A stretch of DNA of 64,000 nt from DASTSN01 sp035549175. GTDB taxonomy: Bacteria > Bacteroidota > Bacteroidia > Chitinophagales > Chitinophagaceae. A program made the position numbers and the translations under genes. The notes under the pieces were generated by a model. That model saw nothing but the letters and a program-made list of their open reading frames with translations, searched no databases and had not been told where the DNA came from. This document shows positions 46,282-54,507 of the stretch, one piece after another (the stretch's first letter is position 1; the number at the start of each line of letters is the position of its first letter). The DNA lies in assembly GCA_035549175.1 (NCBI GenBank), contig DASZRL010000065.1:20723-84722 (forward strand), given 5' to 3'.

Positions 46282-46615
46282 CCGTCGTCCCCGGTTGTCG
46301 TTACGGCTTGCGGTGTCGGCACCTCGATGCCCGCGCTGACCCGTTTCAGAGTTTTTTCGTCCGGTTCCCGGTAAGCCTGGCTTCGTTCAGCCCCTTACCA
46401 CGAGGGACCGGCCATTGATTTGCCGGCCGGCGCATCGGCTACCGCATGCCGTGGGCCACCCGGCGGTAGGAGCCGCCCCGGGTGGATAAGCCGGTACGTA
46501 CGGAATGCCCCGTCTTGTTATATTTGCAACCGATTTCATGGGCCCAGGCAGGATTGAAGGAGCCGGACTCATGATGGCGACTTACGAACCCATTACAGTA
46601 ACCTAACAAAAGTTT
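46282..46615. other. Intergenic region upstream of metK
   Basis: No convincing coding frame lies here. The region is GC-rich with several short inverted repeats (for example around GCCGGCCGGC near 46420). A -7 box at 46519-46526 would give metK a leader of about 80 nt. I looked for a SAM riboswitch in that leader and could not support one by eye. Confidence 0.5.
46519..46526 (+). promoter_or_regulatory. -7 element of metK
   Basis: TATATTTG, an exact TAnnTTTG match, 89 nt before the metK ATG. The same octamer precedes plsY and the MocA-type gene in this window. Confidence 0.55.
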
Positions 46616-47872
46616 ATGGCTTATTTATTTACATCCGAGAGTGTTTCCGAGGGGCACCCCGACAAAGTGGCTGATCAGATCTCCGATGCCCTTATTGATC
46701 ATTTCCTGGCCTTTGACCCGGATTCAAAAGTGGCGTGCGAAACGCTGGTAACCACCGGACAGGTAGTACTTGCCGGGGAAGTGAAATCGAAAGCCTACCT
46801 GGATGTACAGGATATTGCCCGCCAGGTTATCAGCCGGATCGGCTATACCCGCAGCGAATACATGTTCGAAGCCCACTCCTGCGGCGTCCTCTCCGCCATC
46901 CACGAGCAGTCCGCCGATATCAACCAGGGCGTGGACCGGAAAAAAAGGGAAGAGCAGGGCGCCGGCGACCAGGGGATGATGTTCGGCTATGCCACCAATG
47001 AAACGGAGGATTATATGCCGCTGGCCCTGGACCTGGCCCATAAATTACTCCAGGAACTGGCCCAGCTTCGCCGGGAGAACAAGCAGATCAGGTACCTTCG
47101 GCCGGACGCAAAGAGCCAGGTCACCCTGGAATATGACGACAATAACCGTCCGGTGCGCATCGATACGATCGTTATCTCCACCCAGCACGACGACTTCGAC
47201 ACCGAGGCCAGAATGCAGGAAAAAATCCGCCGCGATATGATCCATATCCTGATCCCGCGTGTCAAGAAAAAGTATACGAAATACGCCCGCCTGTTCAACA
47301 ACAAAATCAAATACCACATTAACCCCACCGGCAAGTTTGTGATAGGCGGCCCGCACGGCGACACCGGGCTTACCGGGCGGAAGATCATCGTGGATACCTA
47401 TGGCGGTAAAGGGGCGCATGGCGGCGGCGCCTTCAGCGGCAAAGATCCCAGCAAGGTTGACCGGAGCGCCGCCTATGCCACCCGCCACATCGCCAAGAAC
47501 CTGGTAGCGGCCGGGGTCTGCGACGAAATTCTGGTGCAGGTTTCCTATGCGATCGGGGTGGCGCATCCCACAAGCATTAATGTCAACACCTATGGAACCG
47601 CCCGGGTGAATCTGTCCGACGGGGAAATCGCGCGCAAAGTGCAGCAGCTCTTTGATATGCGGCCCTACTTCATCGAACAGCGACTCAAACTCCGCAATCC
47701 CATTTACAGTGAGACGGCGGCCTATGGCCACATGGGCCGTAAACCCCAGGTAATCGAGAAATCATTTGTTTCGCCGGAAGGCCGCGTGGTGAAAAAGAAA
47801 GTGGAGCTTTTTACCTGGGAAAAGCTGGATTATGTAGACAAGGTGCGCAAGGCGTTCGGGCTGAAAAAATAG
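46616..47872 (+). CDS. metK: S-adenosylmethionine synthetase
   Basis: MetK makes SAM from methionine and ATP. The 418-residue protein has SVSEGHPDKVADQISDA, the flexible-loop region AHSCGVLSAIHEQSADINQGV, GDQGMMFGYATNET, GGPHGDTGLTGRK and GGGAFSGKDPSKVDRSAAY. It is longer than the 384-residue E. coli enzyme because of a mid-protein insertion, usual in Bacteroidota. The start at 46616 matches the family start MAYLFTSESVSEGHPDK. A strong terminator follows, and a Nudix gene begins directly after it. Confidence 0.98.
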   Translation: MAYLFTSESVSEGHPDKVADQISDALIDHFLAFDPDSKVACETLVTTGQVVLAGEVKSKAYLDVQDIARQVISRIGYTRSEYMFEAHSCGVLSAIHEQSADINQGVDRKKREEQGAGDQGMMFGYATNETEDYMPLALDLAHKLLQELAQLRRENKQIRYLRPDAKSQVTLEYDDNNRPVRIDTIVISTQHDDFDTEARMQEKIRRDMIHILIPRVKKKYTKYARLFNNKIKYHINPTGKFVIGGPHGDTGLTGRKIIVDTYGGKGAHGGGAFSGKDPSKVDRSAAYATRHIAKNLVAAGVCDEILVQVSYAIGVAHPTSINVNTYGTARVNLSDGEIARKVQQLFDMRPYFIEQRLKLRNPIYSETAAYGHMGRKPQVIEKSFVSPEGRVVKKKVELFTWEKLDYVDKVRKAFGLKK

Positions 47873-47898
47873 CTGAAATCCCTGCGGATTTCGGTGAG

Positions 47899-47932
47899 GC
47901 GCGGTGGTCGGCGACTACCGCGCTTTTTTTTT
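47899..47932 (+). terminator. Rho-independent terminator of metK
   Basis: Stem GCGCGGTGGTC (47899-47909) with GACTACCGCGC (47913-47923), one G-T wobble, followed by nine T. A smaller hairpin GAAATCC/GGATTTC (47875-47892) lies just upstream. The T-run passes straight into the promoter of the Nudix gene. Confidence 0.92.
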
Positions 47933-47939
47933 ATTTTCG
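47932..47939 (+). promoter_or_regulatory. -7 element of the Nudix gene, overlapping the metK terminator
   Basis: TATTTTCG begins in the last base of the terminator T-tract and ends 4 nt before the Nudix ATG. The transcript would begin at or next to the start codon. The same octamer with the same 4-nt gap precedes purC. Confidence 0.45.
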
Positions 47940-47943
47940 GCAT

Positions 47944-48504
47944 ATGAATGAGCAGAATCCCTGGCAGGTTACCGGCCGTTCGGAAAAATACGAGAATAAC
48001 TGGATCCACGTGACGGAGTACCAGGTGATCAACCCGTCCGGAAAGGATGGTATCTACGGGAAGGTGCATTTCAAAAACCTGGCCATTGGAATCTTACCGC
48101 TCGATGACGACTGGCACACCTGGCTGGTCGGGCAATACCGCTTTACCATCGACCGCTATACCTGGGAAATCCCCGAGGGCGGGGGAGCGATGGATGTGGA
48201 TCCGGTGGATTCGGCCCGCCGGGAGCTGAAAGAGGAAACCGGCCTGGAGGCGCGGCATTACACGGAGCTTCTGCGACTCCACCTGAGCGATTCCATCACA
48301 GATGAATACAGTATCATCTACCTGGCCACCGGATTAACGCCGGGTGAGGCAGCCCCGGAAGAAACGGAAAATATAACCGTCCGCCGGTTGCCGTTCGATG
48401 CCGCCTATGCTATGGTGCAATCCGGTGAAATTACCGACGTCATGTCCGTAGCAGCCATACAGAAGGTAAAACTGATGATCCTGGAAGGCCAGCTGCCCCG
48501 CTAA
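47944..48504 (+). CDS. Nudix hydrolase (ADP-ribose pyrophosphatase-like)
   Basis: The 186-residue protein has a Nudix fold with the box GGGAMDVDPVDSARRELKEE. Compared with the consensus G-x5-E-x7-R-E-U-x-E-E-x-G-U, the first Glu is Val, while the REL-EET-G catalytic part is intact. WEIPEGG just before the box resembles ADP-sugar pyrophosphatases. The substrate is probably a nucleoside diphosphate sugar or related compound. The start codon is only 11 nt after the metK terminator T-tract. Confidence 0.88.
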   Translation: MNEQNPWQVTGRSEKYENNWIHVTEYQVINPSGKDGIYGKVHFKNLAIGILPLDDDWHTWLVGQYRFTIDRYTWEIPEGGGAMDVDPVDSARRELKEETGLEARHYTELLRLHLSDSITDEYSIIYLATGLTPGEAAPEETENITVRRLPFDAAYAMVQSGEITDVMSVAAIQKVKLMILEGQLPR

Positions 48505-48560
48505 CGCCGGACCCCGGTTCCGGATGCCTCCGATTGGCGGTTTTGTTCTTTCTTTGCGCA

Positions 48561-49352
48561 GTGAAACAATTTCGGCATCCCCAGCGTCCACGCAAGAACA
48601 CCCTGGTCATCGGCCCGGCTGCAGTTTTAAATGCTCTCCGGGAAGGTCTGGAGCTGGATAAAATATTCCTGCAGCAGCAGGCCCGGGGATCCTCGATCGA
48701 GGAGGTTAAAGACCTGGCCAGGAAGCACCAGGTACCGGTCCAATATGTACCCCTCGCCAAACTGGATTCCTTTCATGTGACGGGCCATGAAGGATGCGTA
48801 GCCCAGCGGGCCCGCGTCCGATACATAGATCTGCAGGAGATGATTTCCTTTGTCGTGGAAAAAGGCCAGTCCCCCCTGTTCCTGATCCTGGATGGCATTA
48901 CGGACATACGGAACATAGGGGGCATCGCCCGCACCGCCTATTGCTGCGGTGTCCAGGCCCTGATCATCCCGGATAAGGGCGTAGGCGCCCTGCAGGAAGA
49001 TGCCATCCTGACTTCCGCAGGTGCCCTGGAAAAAATTCCCGTCTGCCGGGTTAGCAGCCTGATGAAGGCTGTTGACACGCTTCACCTGAACGGCATCCAG
49101 GTGTTTGCCAGCGAAATGGAGGCCTCCCACACCAGCTTTGATACCGACTTTACGATCCCTTGCGCCATCGTCATGGGCAGCGAGGAGAAAGGCATCTACC
49201 CGGCGCTGCTGAAAATATGTGACCGGCAATTCCGGATACCCATGGAAGGGGAATTTGAATCCCTGAACGTTTCGGTGGCCACCGGGATGATCCTCTACGA
49301 GGCCATGAAGCAGCGGATGGCGGCTGCACACCGGCTGGGCGGCACTTGCTGA
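48561..49352 (+). CDS. rlmB: 23S rRNA 2'-O-ribose methyltransferase (RlmB-like, SpoU family)
   Basis: This SPOUT methyltransferase probably methylates 23S rRNA G2251. A short substrate-binding domain (LVIGPAAVLNALREGLELDKIFL) precedes the knotted catalytic domain with DIRNIGGIARTAYCCG, MGSEEKGI and SLNVSVATGMILYE. The start is taken at GTG 48561 (MKQFRHPQRP); an in-frame TTG at 48534 is less likely because TTTCTTTG just before the GTG looks like a promoter. Members of the family also modify tRNA, so the exact site is uncertain. Confidence 0.88.
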   Translation: MKQFRHPQRPRKNTLVIGPAAVLNALREGLELDKIFLQQQARGSSIEEVKDLARKHQVPVQYVPLAKLDSFHVTGHEGCVAQRARVRYIDLQEMISFVVEKGQSPLFLILDGITDIRNIGGIARTAYCCGVQALIIPDKGVGALQEDAILTSAGALEKIPVCRVSSLMKAVDTLHLNGIQVFASEMEASHTSFDTDFTIPCAIVMGSEEKGIYPALLKICDRQFRIPMEGEFESLNVSVATGMILYEAMKQRMAAAHRLGGTC

Positions 49353-49540
49353 CCGGTTGGATGCGTCCGGGTCGTGGCAGGTCAGGATACGCGGTTTTCC
49401 AGCGGACCTGGCGGATGCGGATATGGCGTCTTGATCCTGGCTTTTAGAAGTCCTGGACCACTCGTTCTGCAAGCCGATCTGCCGAACGACTCAAATCAGC
49501 CAAACAGGGAAAAGCATCGCAACCACTTCGTGGGTTACCC

Positions 49541-49576
49541 AAAAATGGTCCGCCGGCTGATTCAGCCGGACGGACC
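49541..49576 (-). terminator. Terminator of the small barrel gene
   Basis: GGTCCG-CCGGC (49547-49557) pairs with GCCGG-A-CGGACC (49565-49576) around a 7-nt loop with one bulged base. On the minus strand a T5 run follows. It lies 37 nt past the stop of the barrel gene. Confidence 0.72.
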
Positions 49577-49612
49577 TAAAAAAGGGCACGGATTCCGATG
49601 TGCTGTCCTTCG

Positions 49613-50104
49613 CTATGACGCTTTTTTCCCCAGCCGCACCAGGATACCCAGGTCAGCAAACCCGGCATTTACGCCGCTGTCCGTAATGCCTACGTATCCC
49701 AGCGTCAGCATGACTTTATGCATCAAAAGACCCAGGTGCGGGTGGTAACTGAACGCTCCGGCGCTTTCGCCGTCCCCGGCCACAAAAGCAAATCCAACTC
49801 CCGCACCCAGGAATACCCGGGGGGAAAAGTAGAATCGTGGCCCGAGGTAGGCGGTGGCTATACCGACACTGCCATCCCCGTGGAAGGTAAACAGGCGTTT
49901 GTAGCCGATGCTTCCGTATATAGAGAAGTTCTTTTCGGCATGATAATCCACGTCCAGGCGAAGGCCCGCATGGATCAGCGAGGCGTCGCTCAGATACACG
50001 CCCCCGTCGAGACCCAGGGAAGTGGTAAAGTCGTGTTTCGGGTCCTGCCCCCTTGTCACCAGGGTGGCTGATACGACCAGCAGGCAGGTAAGCAATCTTT
50101 TCAT
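49613..50104 (-). CDS. Small outer-membrane beta-barrel protein
   Basis: The 163-residue protein has a signal peptide (MKRLLTCLLVVSATLVTRG, cleaved near GQD) and alternating hydrophobic strands with aromatic girdle residues (LRLDVDYH, FSIYGSIGYKR, AYLGPRFYFSPRVFLGAGVGFAF, VMLTLGYVGI), ending in a strand that closes an eight-strand-type barrel. No family is recognised beyond porin/OMP-b-brl. The open frame upstream to 50191 is rejected because the signal peptide begins at 50104. Function unknown. Confidence 0.85.
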   Translation of the reverse strand: MKRLLTCLLVVSATLVTRGQDPKHDFTTSLGLDGGVYLSDASLIHAGLRLDVDYHAEKNFSIYGSIGYKRLFTFHGDGSVGIATAYLGPRFYFSPRVFLGAGVGFAFVAGDGESAGAFSYHPHLGLLMHKVMLTLGYVGITDSGVNAGFADLGILVRLGKKAS

Positions 50105-50415
50105 AATAAAAAATTTAGTTGGTAAAATGCCTACTCTGTTCCAGGTTTTCGGCGATTCCCTGTAAGGCAGCCAGGCTGCCTTCGGGAACAAACCTATCCC
50201 GGCTGCTCCCGCCTTCCTTACGGGATCTTACACCGGAACTTTCCGCCATGATTCAAACTGCCAACCGCCCGCCGCAACAGGAGGTACACGGAGCGGATTT
50301 GGGGTTTTATCCGTCCTGTAGGGCCGTAATGGTATTTTCTGCAAAAAACAGGCAGGGCCACCGGACCAAAATGGCGCCCCGCTAAAACTCCGGTAGTTCC
50401 TACCTTAGCCGGGTT
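50105..50415. other. Intergenic region between divergent genes
   Basis: No coding frame is supported. The region holds the promoters of the small barrel gene (minus) and the HMG-CoA lyase-like gene (plus). Near the latter lies TACCTTAG (50401-50408), ending 7 nt before the ATG. No repeat or riboswitch was seen. Confidence 0.5.
50401..50408 (+). promoter_or_regulatory. -7-like element of the HMG-CoA lyase-like gene
   Basis: TACCTTAG resembles the holA element TATCTTAG and ends 7 nt before the start codon, predicting a nearly leaderless message. No -33 TTTG was seen. Confidence 0.4.
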
Positions 50416-51276
50416 ATGGAGATGGAAAAAATAACCCTGGTAGAATGTCCCCGGGACGCCATGCAGGGCTGGAAGACCTTTATCCCCACGGGCGAAAAGA
50501 TTGCCTATCTCAATGCGCTGCTTCAGGTCGGCTTCGACGTGCTGGATTTCGGCAGTTTCGTGTCGGCGGCCGCCATCCCCCAGATGGCCGATACCCGGGA
50601 GGTGCTGGAGGGCCTGCGCCCGGAACATTCCCGCAGCCGCCTGCTGGCTATCGTGGCCAACCTCCGGGGCGCGGAGGAAGCAGCCGCCTACGCGCAGATC
50701 GACTGCCTGGGATTTCCGTTTTCGGTGTCTCCCACCTTCCAGCTTCGCAACGCCCATGCCGGCCTGGAGGAATCCTTCGGCCGGGTGGCCGCCATCCAGG
50801 AACTGTGCCGCCGCCATGGAAAGCAACTGGTAGTTTACCTATCCATGGGCTTTGGCAATCCGTACGGGGATCCCTGGTCGCAGGACCTGGTCAGGGACTG
50901 GGCCCGGCGGCTTGCCTCCCTGGGCATCGGCGTCATCTCCCTGGCCGATACCGTAGGGCTGGCCAGCCCCGAACAGGTGGAACAAGTAACCCGCCGGCTG
51001 GTCGAAGACCTGCCGGGCGTGGAAATTGGCGTACACCTCCACTCCACCCCATACAACCGGCAACCGAAGCTGGAGGCTGCCCTGCGGGCCGGATGCCGCC
51101 GCTTCGATGGAGCCTTGGGCGGGGTAGGGGGCTGCCCGATGGCCGGAGACGAACTGGTGGGAAATATGGATTCGGAATGGATGATCCGTTTTTTCAGGGA
51201 TCGCAACCTGCTGGGTGAACTGGATTGGAAGGCCCTGGACAGCTGCCTGGACATGGCAAAAGCCCTCTTTCACTAA
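50416..51276 (+). CDS. Hydroxymethylglutaryl-CoA lyase-like protein
   Basis: The 286-residue TIM-barrel enzyme belongs to the HMGL-like family (HMG-CoA lyase / citramalate synthase superfamily). It carries CPRDAMQG (PRDGLQ position), DFGSFVSAAAIPQM, SLADTVGLASPEQV and GGVGGCPMAGDEL with the catalytic-type Cys. Two variations stand out: PRDAMQG in place of PRDGLQN, and HLHSTP in place of HCHDT, where the Asp is Ser but both His are kept. It would cleave HMG-CoA or a related acyl-CoA to acetoacetate and acetyl-CoA; substrate specificity is uncertain. The GSCFA gene follows 11 nt later. Confidence 0.78.
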   Translation: MEMEKITLVECPRDAMQGWKTFIPTGEKIAYLNALLQVGFDVLDFGSFVSAAAIPQMADTREVLEGLRPEHSRSRLLAIVANLRGAEEAAAYAQIDCLGFPFSVSPTFQLRNAHAGLEESFGRVAAIQELCRRHGKQLVVYLSMGFGNPYGDPWSQDLVRDWARRLASLGIGVISLADTVGLASPEQVEQVTRRLVEDLPGVEIGVHLHSTPYNRQPKLEAALRAGCRRFDGALGGVGGCPMAGDELVGNMDSEWMIRFFRDRNLLGELDWKALDSCLDMAKALFH

Positions 51277-51287
51277 AATCAACCTGT

Positions 51288-52310
51288 ATGGAATTCATGG
51301 TCCCGATTGATATAAAAAAGCCTGCCCGGCAGATCACCTATGGAAACCGCTTACTGCTCGTTGGTTCCTGCTTTACGGAGCATATCGGGCAGACCCTTTC
51401 CGATCTGAAATTTTCCGTCCTGCAGAACCCGCACGGTATTTTATTTGATCCGGCCAGCGTGACCGGCAGCCTGCTTGCCTGTGTGGAAAACCGGGCTTAT
51501 AGCCCGGATGACCTGTTCCAGCTCAATGAACTCTGGCACAGCTGGGATCACCACAGCCGGTTTTCAGGCACGGATCCGGCCAGCTGCCTGCATGCCATCA
51601 ATGCCTCCCTGCAGCAGGCCCACGCATTCCTGAAACAGGCGGACTGGCTCATTATTACACTGGGTTCCGCCTTTTCCTATCGACTGACCGGCGAGGCGGC
51701 ACGAGCCGCCGTTCCTAACTCCCGGATCATGGTACCGGGCAGGCCGGTCGCCAATTGCCACCGGGCCCCGGCCCAATGGTTCCAGAAACACCTGATGGCT
51801 ATCGAGGAGATCCAGGCGGCCCTTGACACCTGCTATCACCGGCTGATCCGTTTTAATCCGAATCTGCAGATCCTCTTTACGGTCAGCCCGGTCCGGCATA
51901 TCCGGGACGGGGTAGTGGAAAACAACCGCAGCAAGGCCCGCCTGCTGGAGGCAGTCCACCATCTCACCGCAAAATTTCCCAACCTCTATTATTTCCCGGC
52001 TTATGAACTGGTCATTGATGTCCTGCGGGATTACCGGTTCTATGACGCAGACCTCGTGCATCCCAATTACATGGCCACGGAATTTGTCATGGAGCGCTTC
52101 AGTGAAGCCTGTGTCACGGAAGAATCCCGCCAGCTGATGCAGGAAGTGAGGCGCCTGACCATTGCCAGGAAACATAAACCCTTCCATCCTCATACTGTTG
52201 CGCACCGCCAGTTCCTGCAGTCCCACCTGGAGAAGGCCCGTATACTGGCTGCGCGATACCCCTTCCTGGACCTACGGGAAGAACTGGCCTATTTTGGAGG
52301 CGCCCAGTAA
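51288..52310 (+). CDS. GSCFA domain-containing protein
   Basis: This 340-residue protein carries the family motif L-VGSCFTEHIG near the N-terminus and the SGNH-hydrolase-like stretch WLIITLGSAFSYR. The late FTVSPVRHIRDGVVENNRSKARLLE segment and a DLVHPNYMA motif resemble the catalytic Asp-x-x-His of SGNH esterases. GSCFA proteins are probable hydrolases of unknown substrate, often in Bacteroidota. The ATG at 51288 is chosen because it lies just past the upstream stop; the frame extends to 51225 inside that gene. The gene overlaps galM by 22 nt at its end. Confidence 0.88.
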   Translation: MEFMVPIDIKKPARQITYGNRLLLVGSCFTEHIGQTLSDLKFSVLQNPHGILFDPASVTGSLLACVENRAYSPDDLFQLNELWHSWDHHSRFSGTDPASCLHAINASLQQAHAFLKQADWLIITLGSAFSYRLTGEAARAAVPNSRIMVPGRPVANCHRAPAQWFQKHLMAIEEIQAALDTCYHRLIRFNPNLQILFTVSPVRHIRDGVVENNRSKARLLEAVHHLTAKFPNLYYFPAYELVIDVLRDYRFYDADLVHPNYMATEFVMERFSEACVTEESRQLMQEVRRLTIARKHKPFHPHTVAHRQFLQSHLEKARILAARYPFLDLREELAYFGGAQ

Positions 52311-53317
52311 ACACGGTATCTCGTTTGCTGGTAGTATTCCTGACCGGGGCGCAGGATCGTGCTGGGGAAGTCGGGAACGTTCACCGCATTGGGGTGGACC
52401 TGGGTTTCCAGGCAAAACCCGGAATAGGGACCGTATGGCATCCCGCCATGGCCCTTCATGGGCGAGATACCCTGACCCGTATACAGGTGGACCACCGGAT
52501 CGGTGGTATGTACCTCCAGGGTCAGCCCGCTTCGGGGGCAACGGGCTACCGCGGCCAGCGTGCAGGCACCGGGTTCCTTGTCCAGGACAAAACTCTGGTC
52601 ATAGCCATCCTCCAGGCGCTCCCCGATCTGGTGAGGAGTCCGGAAATCATACCGGGTGCCTGTTACGTCACACAGGCGGCCTGTAACCACCAGGTTATTG
52701 TCCTGTTCCAGCATATGCCCCGCCGGAATCTGCAGCCAATGGTCCTTGATATCCCCGCGCCCCCCGTCCAGGTTAAAATAACTGTGATGGGTCAGGTTGA
52801 CGGCCGTTGGGGCGTCCGTGCGGGCGCGGTAGGTATAGACCAATTCATCCTGCTGGGTCAGCTCAAAGCTGAGGGTGGTTTCCAGGTTGCCCGGAAAACC
52901 TTCTTCGCCATCCGCACTCCGGCAGCCTAGAACCAGCCGGCTGGATTCGGGTTCCCAGTCAACCAGGTCCCATTCCTTGCGGTCAAAGCCCGTGGAACCG
53001 CCATGCAGGTGGTCCTCACCCCGGTTGCGGGTCACCTGGACGGTCCTGCCATCCAGCACAAAGCGGCCGTCCTTGATCCGGTTCCCATACCGCCCGATGG
53101 CGGCCCCGAAATAGGGATAGTTGGCCAGGTAGGATGGCGACCGGTACTCGCTGAGGGTATCAAAACCAAGTACCAGGTCCTTGCGCGTTCCGTCCGGCAT
53201 CCGTACGGAAAAAGATGTAAGCAGGGCCCCGTAACGGGCTATTACAGCCCGGGTTTGCCGCCGGTTCTCCAGGGTGAACAACCGGTCCGGCAAAGCGGAT
53301 AGATCATTACCGTGCAT
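52289..53317 (-). CDS. galM: Aldose 1-epimerase (mutarotase)
   Basis: GalM interconverts alpha and beta anomers of hexoses. The protein has GRYGNRI, the substrate-binding EDHLHGG, catalytic-acid His in NLTHHSYFNL and base Glu in GFCLETQVHPNA. The 342-residue length fits. No signal peptide is visible, so it is cytosolic. The sugar kinase gene lies 13 nt upstream on the same strand, so they are probably one operon. The 3' end overlaps the convergent GSCFA gene by 22 nt. Confidence 0.93.
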   Translation of the reverse strand: MHGNDLSALPDRLFTLENRRQTRAVIARYGALLTSFSVRMPDGTRKDLVLGFDTLSEYRSPSYLANYPYFGAAIGRYGNRIKDGRFVLDGRTVQVTRNRGEDHLHGGSTGFDRKEWDLVDWEPESSRLVLGCRSADGEEGFPGNLETTLSFELTQQDELVYTYRARTDAPTAVNLTHHSYFNLDGGRGDIKDHWLQIPAGHMLEQDNNLVVTGRLCDVTGTRYDFRTPHQIGERLEDGYDQSFVLDKEPGACTLAAVARCPRSGLTLEVHTTDPVVHLYTGQGISPMKGHGGMPYGPYSGFCLETQVHPNAVNVPDFPSTILRPGQEYYQQTRYRVYWAPPK

Positions 53318-53330
53318 CGTACAGGCCGGC

Positions 53331-54413
53331 TTATTTGGTCTCCGGCAGCGTGAAGTTATAGTCGGTTTTCAAAAACCCCTCAAGATTTTTCAGCAGGGTT
53401 ACCTGGTTGAGGGCGCGGTCGAAGTTTTGCTCCGCATAGCTGATCAGGTAGTACCGGTCTCCCTGCAGGTAGTCCGTCAGAAAGCGAAGTGCCTGCATAT
53501 AAAAGAGGGCCAGCCCCGAAAAATGAATATGCTCCTTTTCCTGGATGGTCAGGTGTCCCGCCATGACTTCCAGGTACCCCGACAGGATGGCGCGGTAAAC
53601 ATCCCGGCGGACATGCAGGTCCGCAAACCGGGTGCTGTTTTCGTCCTCACTGCAAGCCATCGACCGGATCAGGTCCCCGAGATCGGAAAAGAAGCGGCCG
53701 GGCATCACGGTATCAAAATCAACCAGGCAAACCACTTCTCCGGTACGGTCGTCGAAAAGTACATTGGCAATCTTGGCATCGTGATGCATGACCCGCAGGG
53801 GATAGGCCGGTGAAGCCTTCAGGGCCAGAAAAAAATCCCGGTACCCCACGCGGTCCTGCAGCGATTCAATGAGGGGTGCCGCCCTTTCCCGGCGGAGAGC
53901 CCATGCACCTCTGACCGCCTCCTCAAACTGCCGGTATCGTAATCCCAGATCATGGAAGCCCGGGATCACTTCATGCAATCTGCTGCTGTCAAAACCGTCC
54001 AGGATAGCCGTCATCTCCCCAAAGGCCCGCGCCGTGGCCGATGCCTGCCGCGGGGATTGGGGAACCTTTAAGGACTTGGTATGGGCCAGGAAAACAAAGG
54101 CCCGCCAGTAACGTCCCTCCGAATCCCTCCAAAGGGACTGCCCATCCGAAAACAGCAGGGGTTCCGGTAACTGAAGGGACGGGGCCCTGCGGACCTTGTA
54201 GTCCCACAGCTGCATAAAATTATCCTGCACCTGGCGGGGTTCCGGAAAAACATGGTGGTTGATTTGTTGCAGGAGCACTGCCTGTCCGGTAACCGGATGG
54301 GTCACCTTAAAGGAGTAGTTGATCAGGCCCGTATTAAGCCTATCCACCTGGCAGTCCGGCTGCGCCGGGAACAATCGGGAAATCGCTTCCGCGTAAATCG
54401 GGGTATCAGCCAT
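53331..54413 (-). CDS. APH-family sugar kinase (N-acetylhexosamine 1-kinase-like)
   Basis: The 360-residue protein belongs to the phosphotransferase (APH) fold: catalytic loop HHDAKIANVLFD, and VDFDTVMPGRFFSDLGDLIR, where the DFD Asp binds magnesium. The combination DTVMPG-FFSDLGD resembles NahK, which phosphorylates N-acetylhexosamines at C1. Association with a mutarotase supports a 1-kinase that needs a defined anomer. The N-terminal half has a Gly-poor ATP lobe (INYSFKVTH, VLLQQINHHVF). The substrate is not proven; other 1-kinases or choline-like kinases remain possible. Confidence 0.82.
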   Translation of the reverse strand: MADTPIYAEAISRLFPAQPDCQVDRLNTGLINYSFKVTHPVTGQAVLLQQINHHVFPEPRQVQDNFMQLWDYKVRRAPSLQLPEPLLFSDGQSLWRDSEGRYWRAFVFLAHTKSLKVPQSPRQASATARAFGEMTAILDGFDSSRLHEVIPGFHDLGLRYRQFEEAVRGAWALRRERAAPLIESLQDRVGYRDFFLALKASPAYPLRVMHHDAKIANVLFDDRTGEVVCLVDFDTVMPGRFFSDLGDLIRSMACSEDENSTRFADLHVRRDVYRAILSGYLEVMAGHLTIQEKEHIHFSGLALFYMQALRFLTDYLQGDRYYLISYAEQNFDRALNQVTLLKNLEGFLKTDYNFTLPETK

Positions 54414-54507
54414 GCTGGCCAGGTTGTTTTTGAATTAAACAGCCAAAATAGAATACTTCCCCCGTACAAAAAAGATTCAAACGATTGCATGATATTTTTA
54501 TCATGGG

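Noticed and set aside
46527..46615. Possible SAM riboswitch in the metK leader
   Set aside because: The leader of about 80 nt has no arrangement I can match to a SAM-I, SAM-II or other SAM aptamer by eye; a covariance-model search would decide.
46282..46615. Lost C-terminal half of a glycogen synthase after the GT5-like gene
   Set aside because: No frame here encodes a GT-B donor domain, so the short protein is not the product of a recent frameshift.
54488..54505. Palindrome CATGATA-TTTT-TATCATG just past the miaE stop
   Set aside because: Perfect 7-bp arms, but AT-rich and without a following T-tract on the minus strand, so I do not call a terminator or operator.
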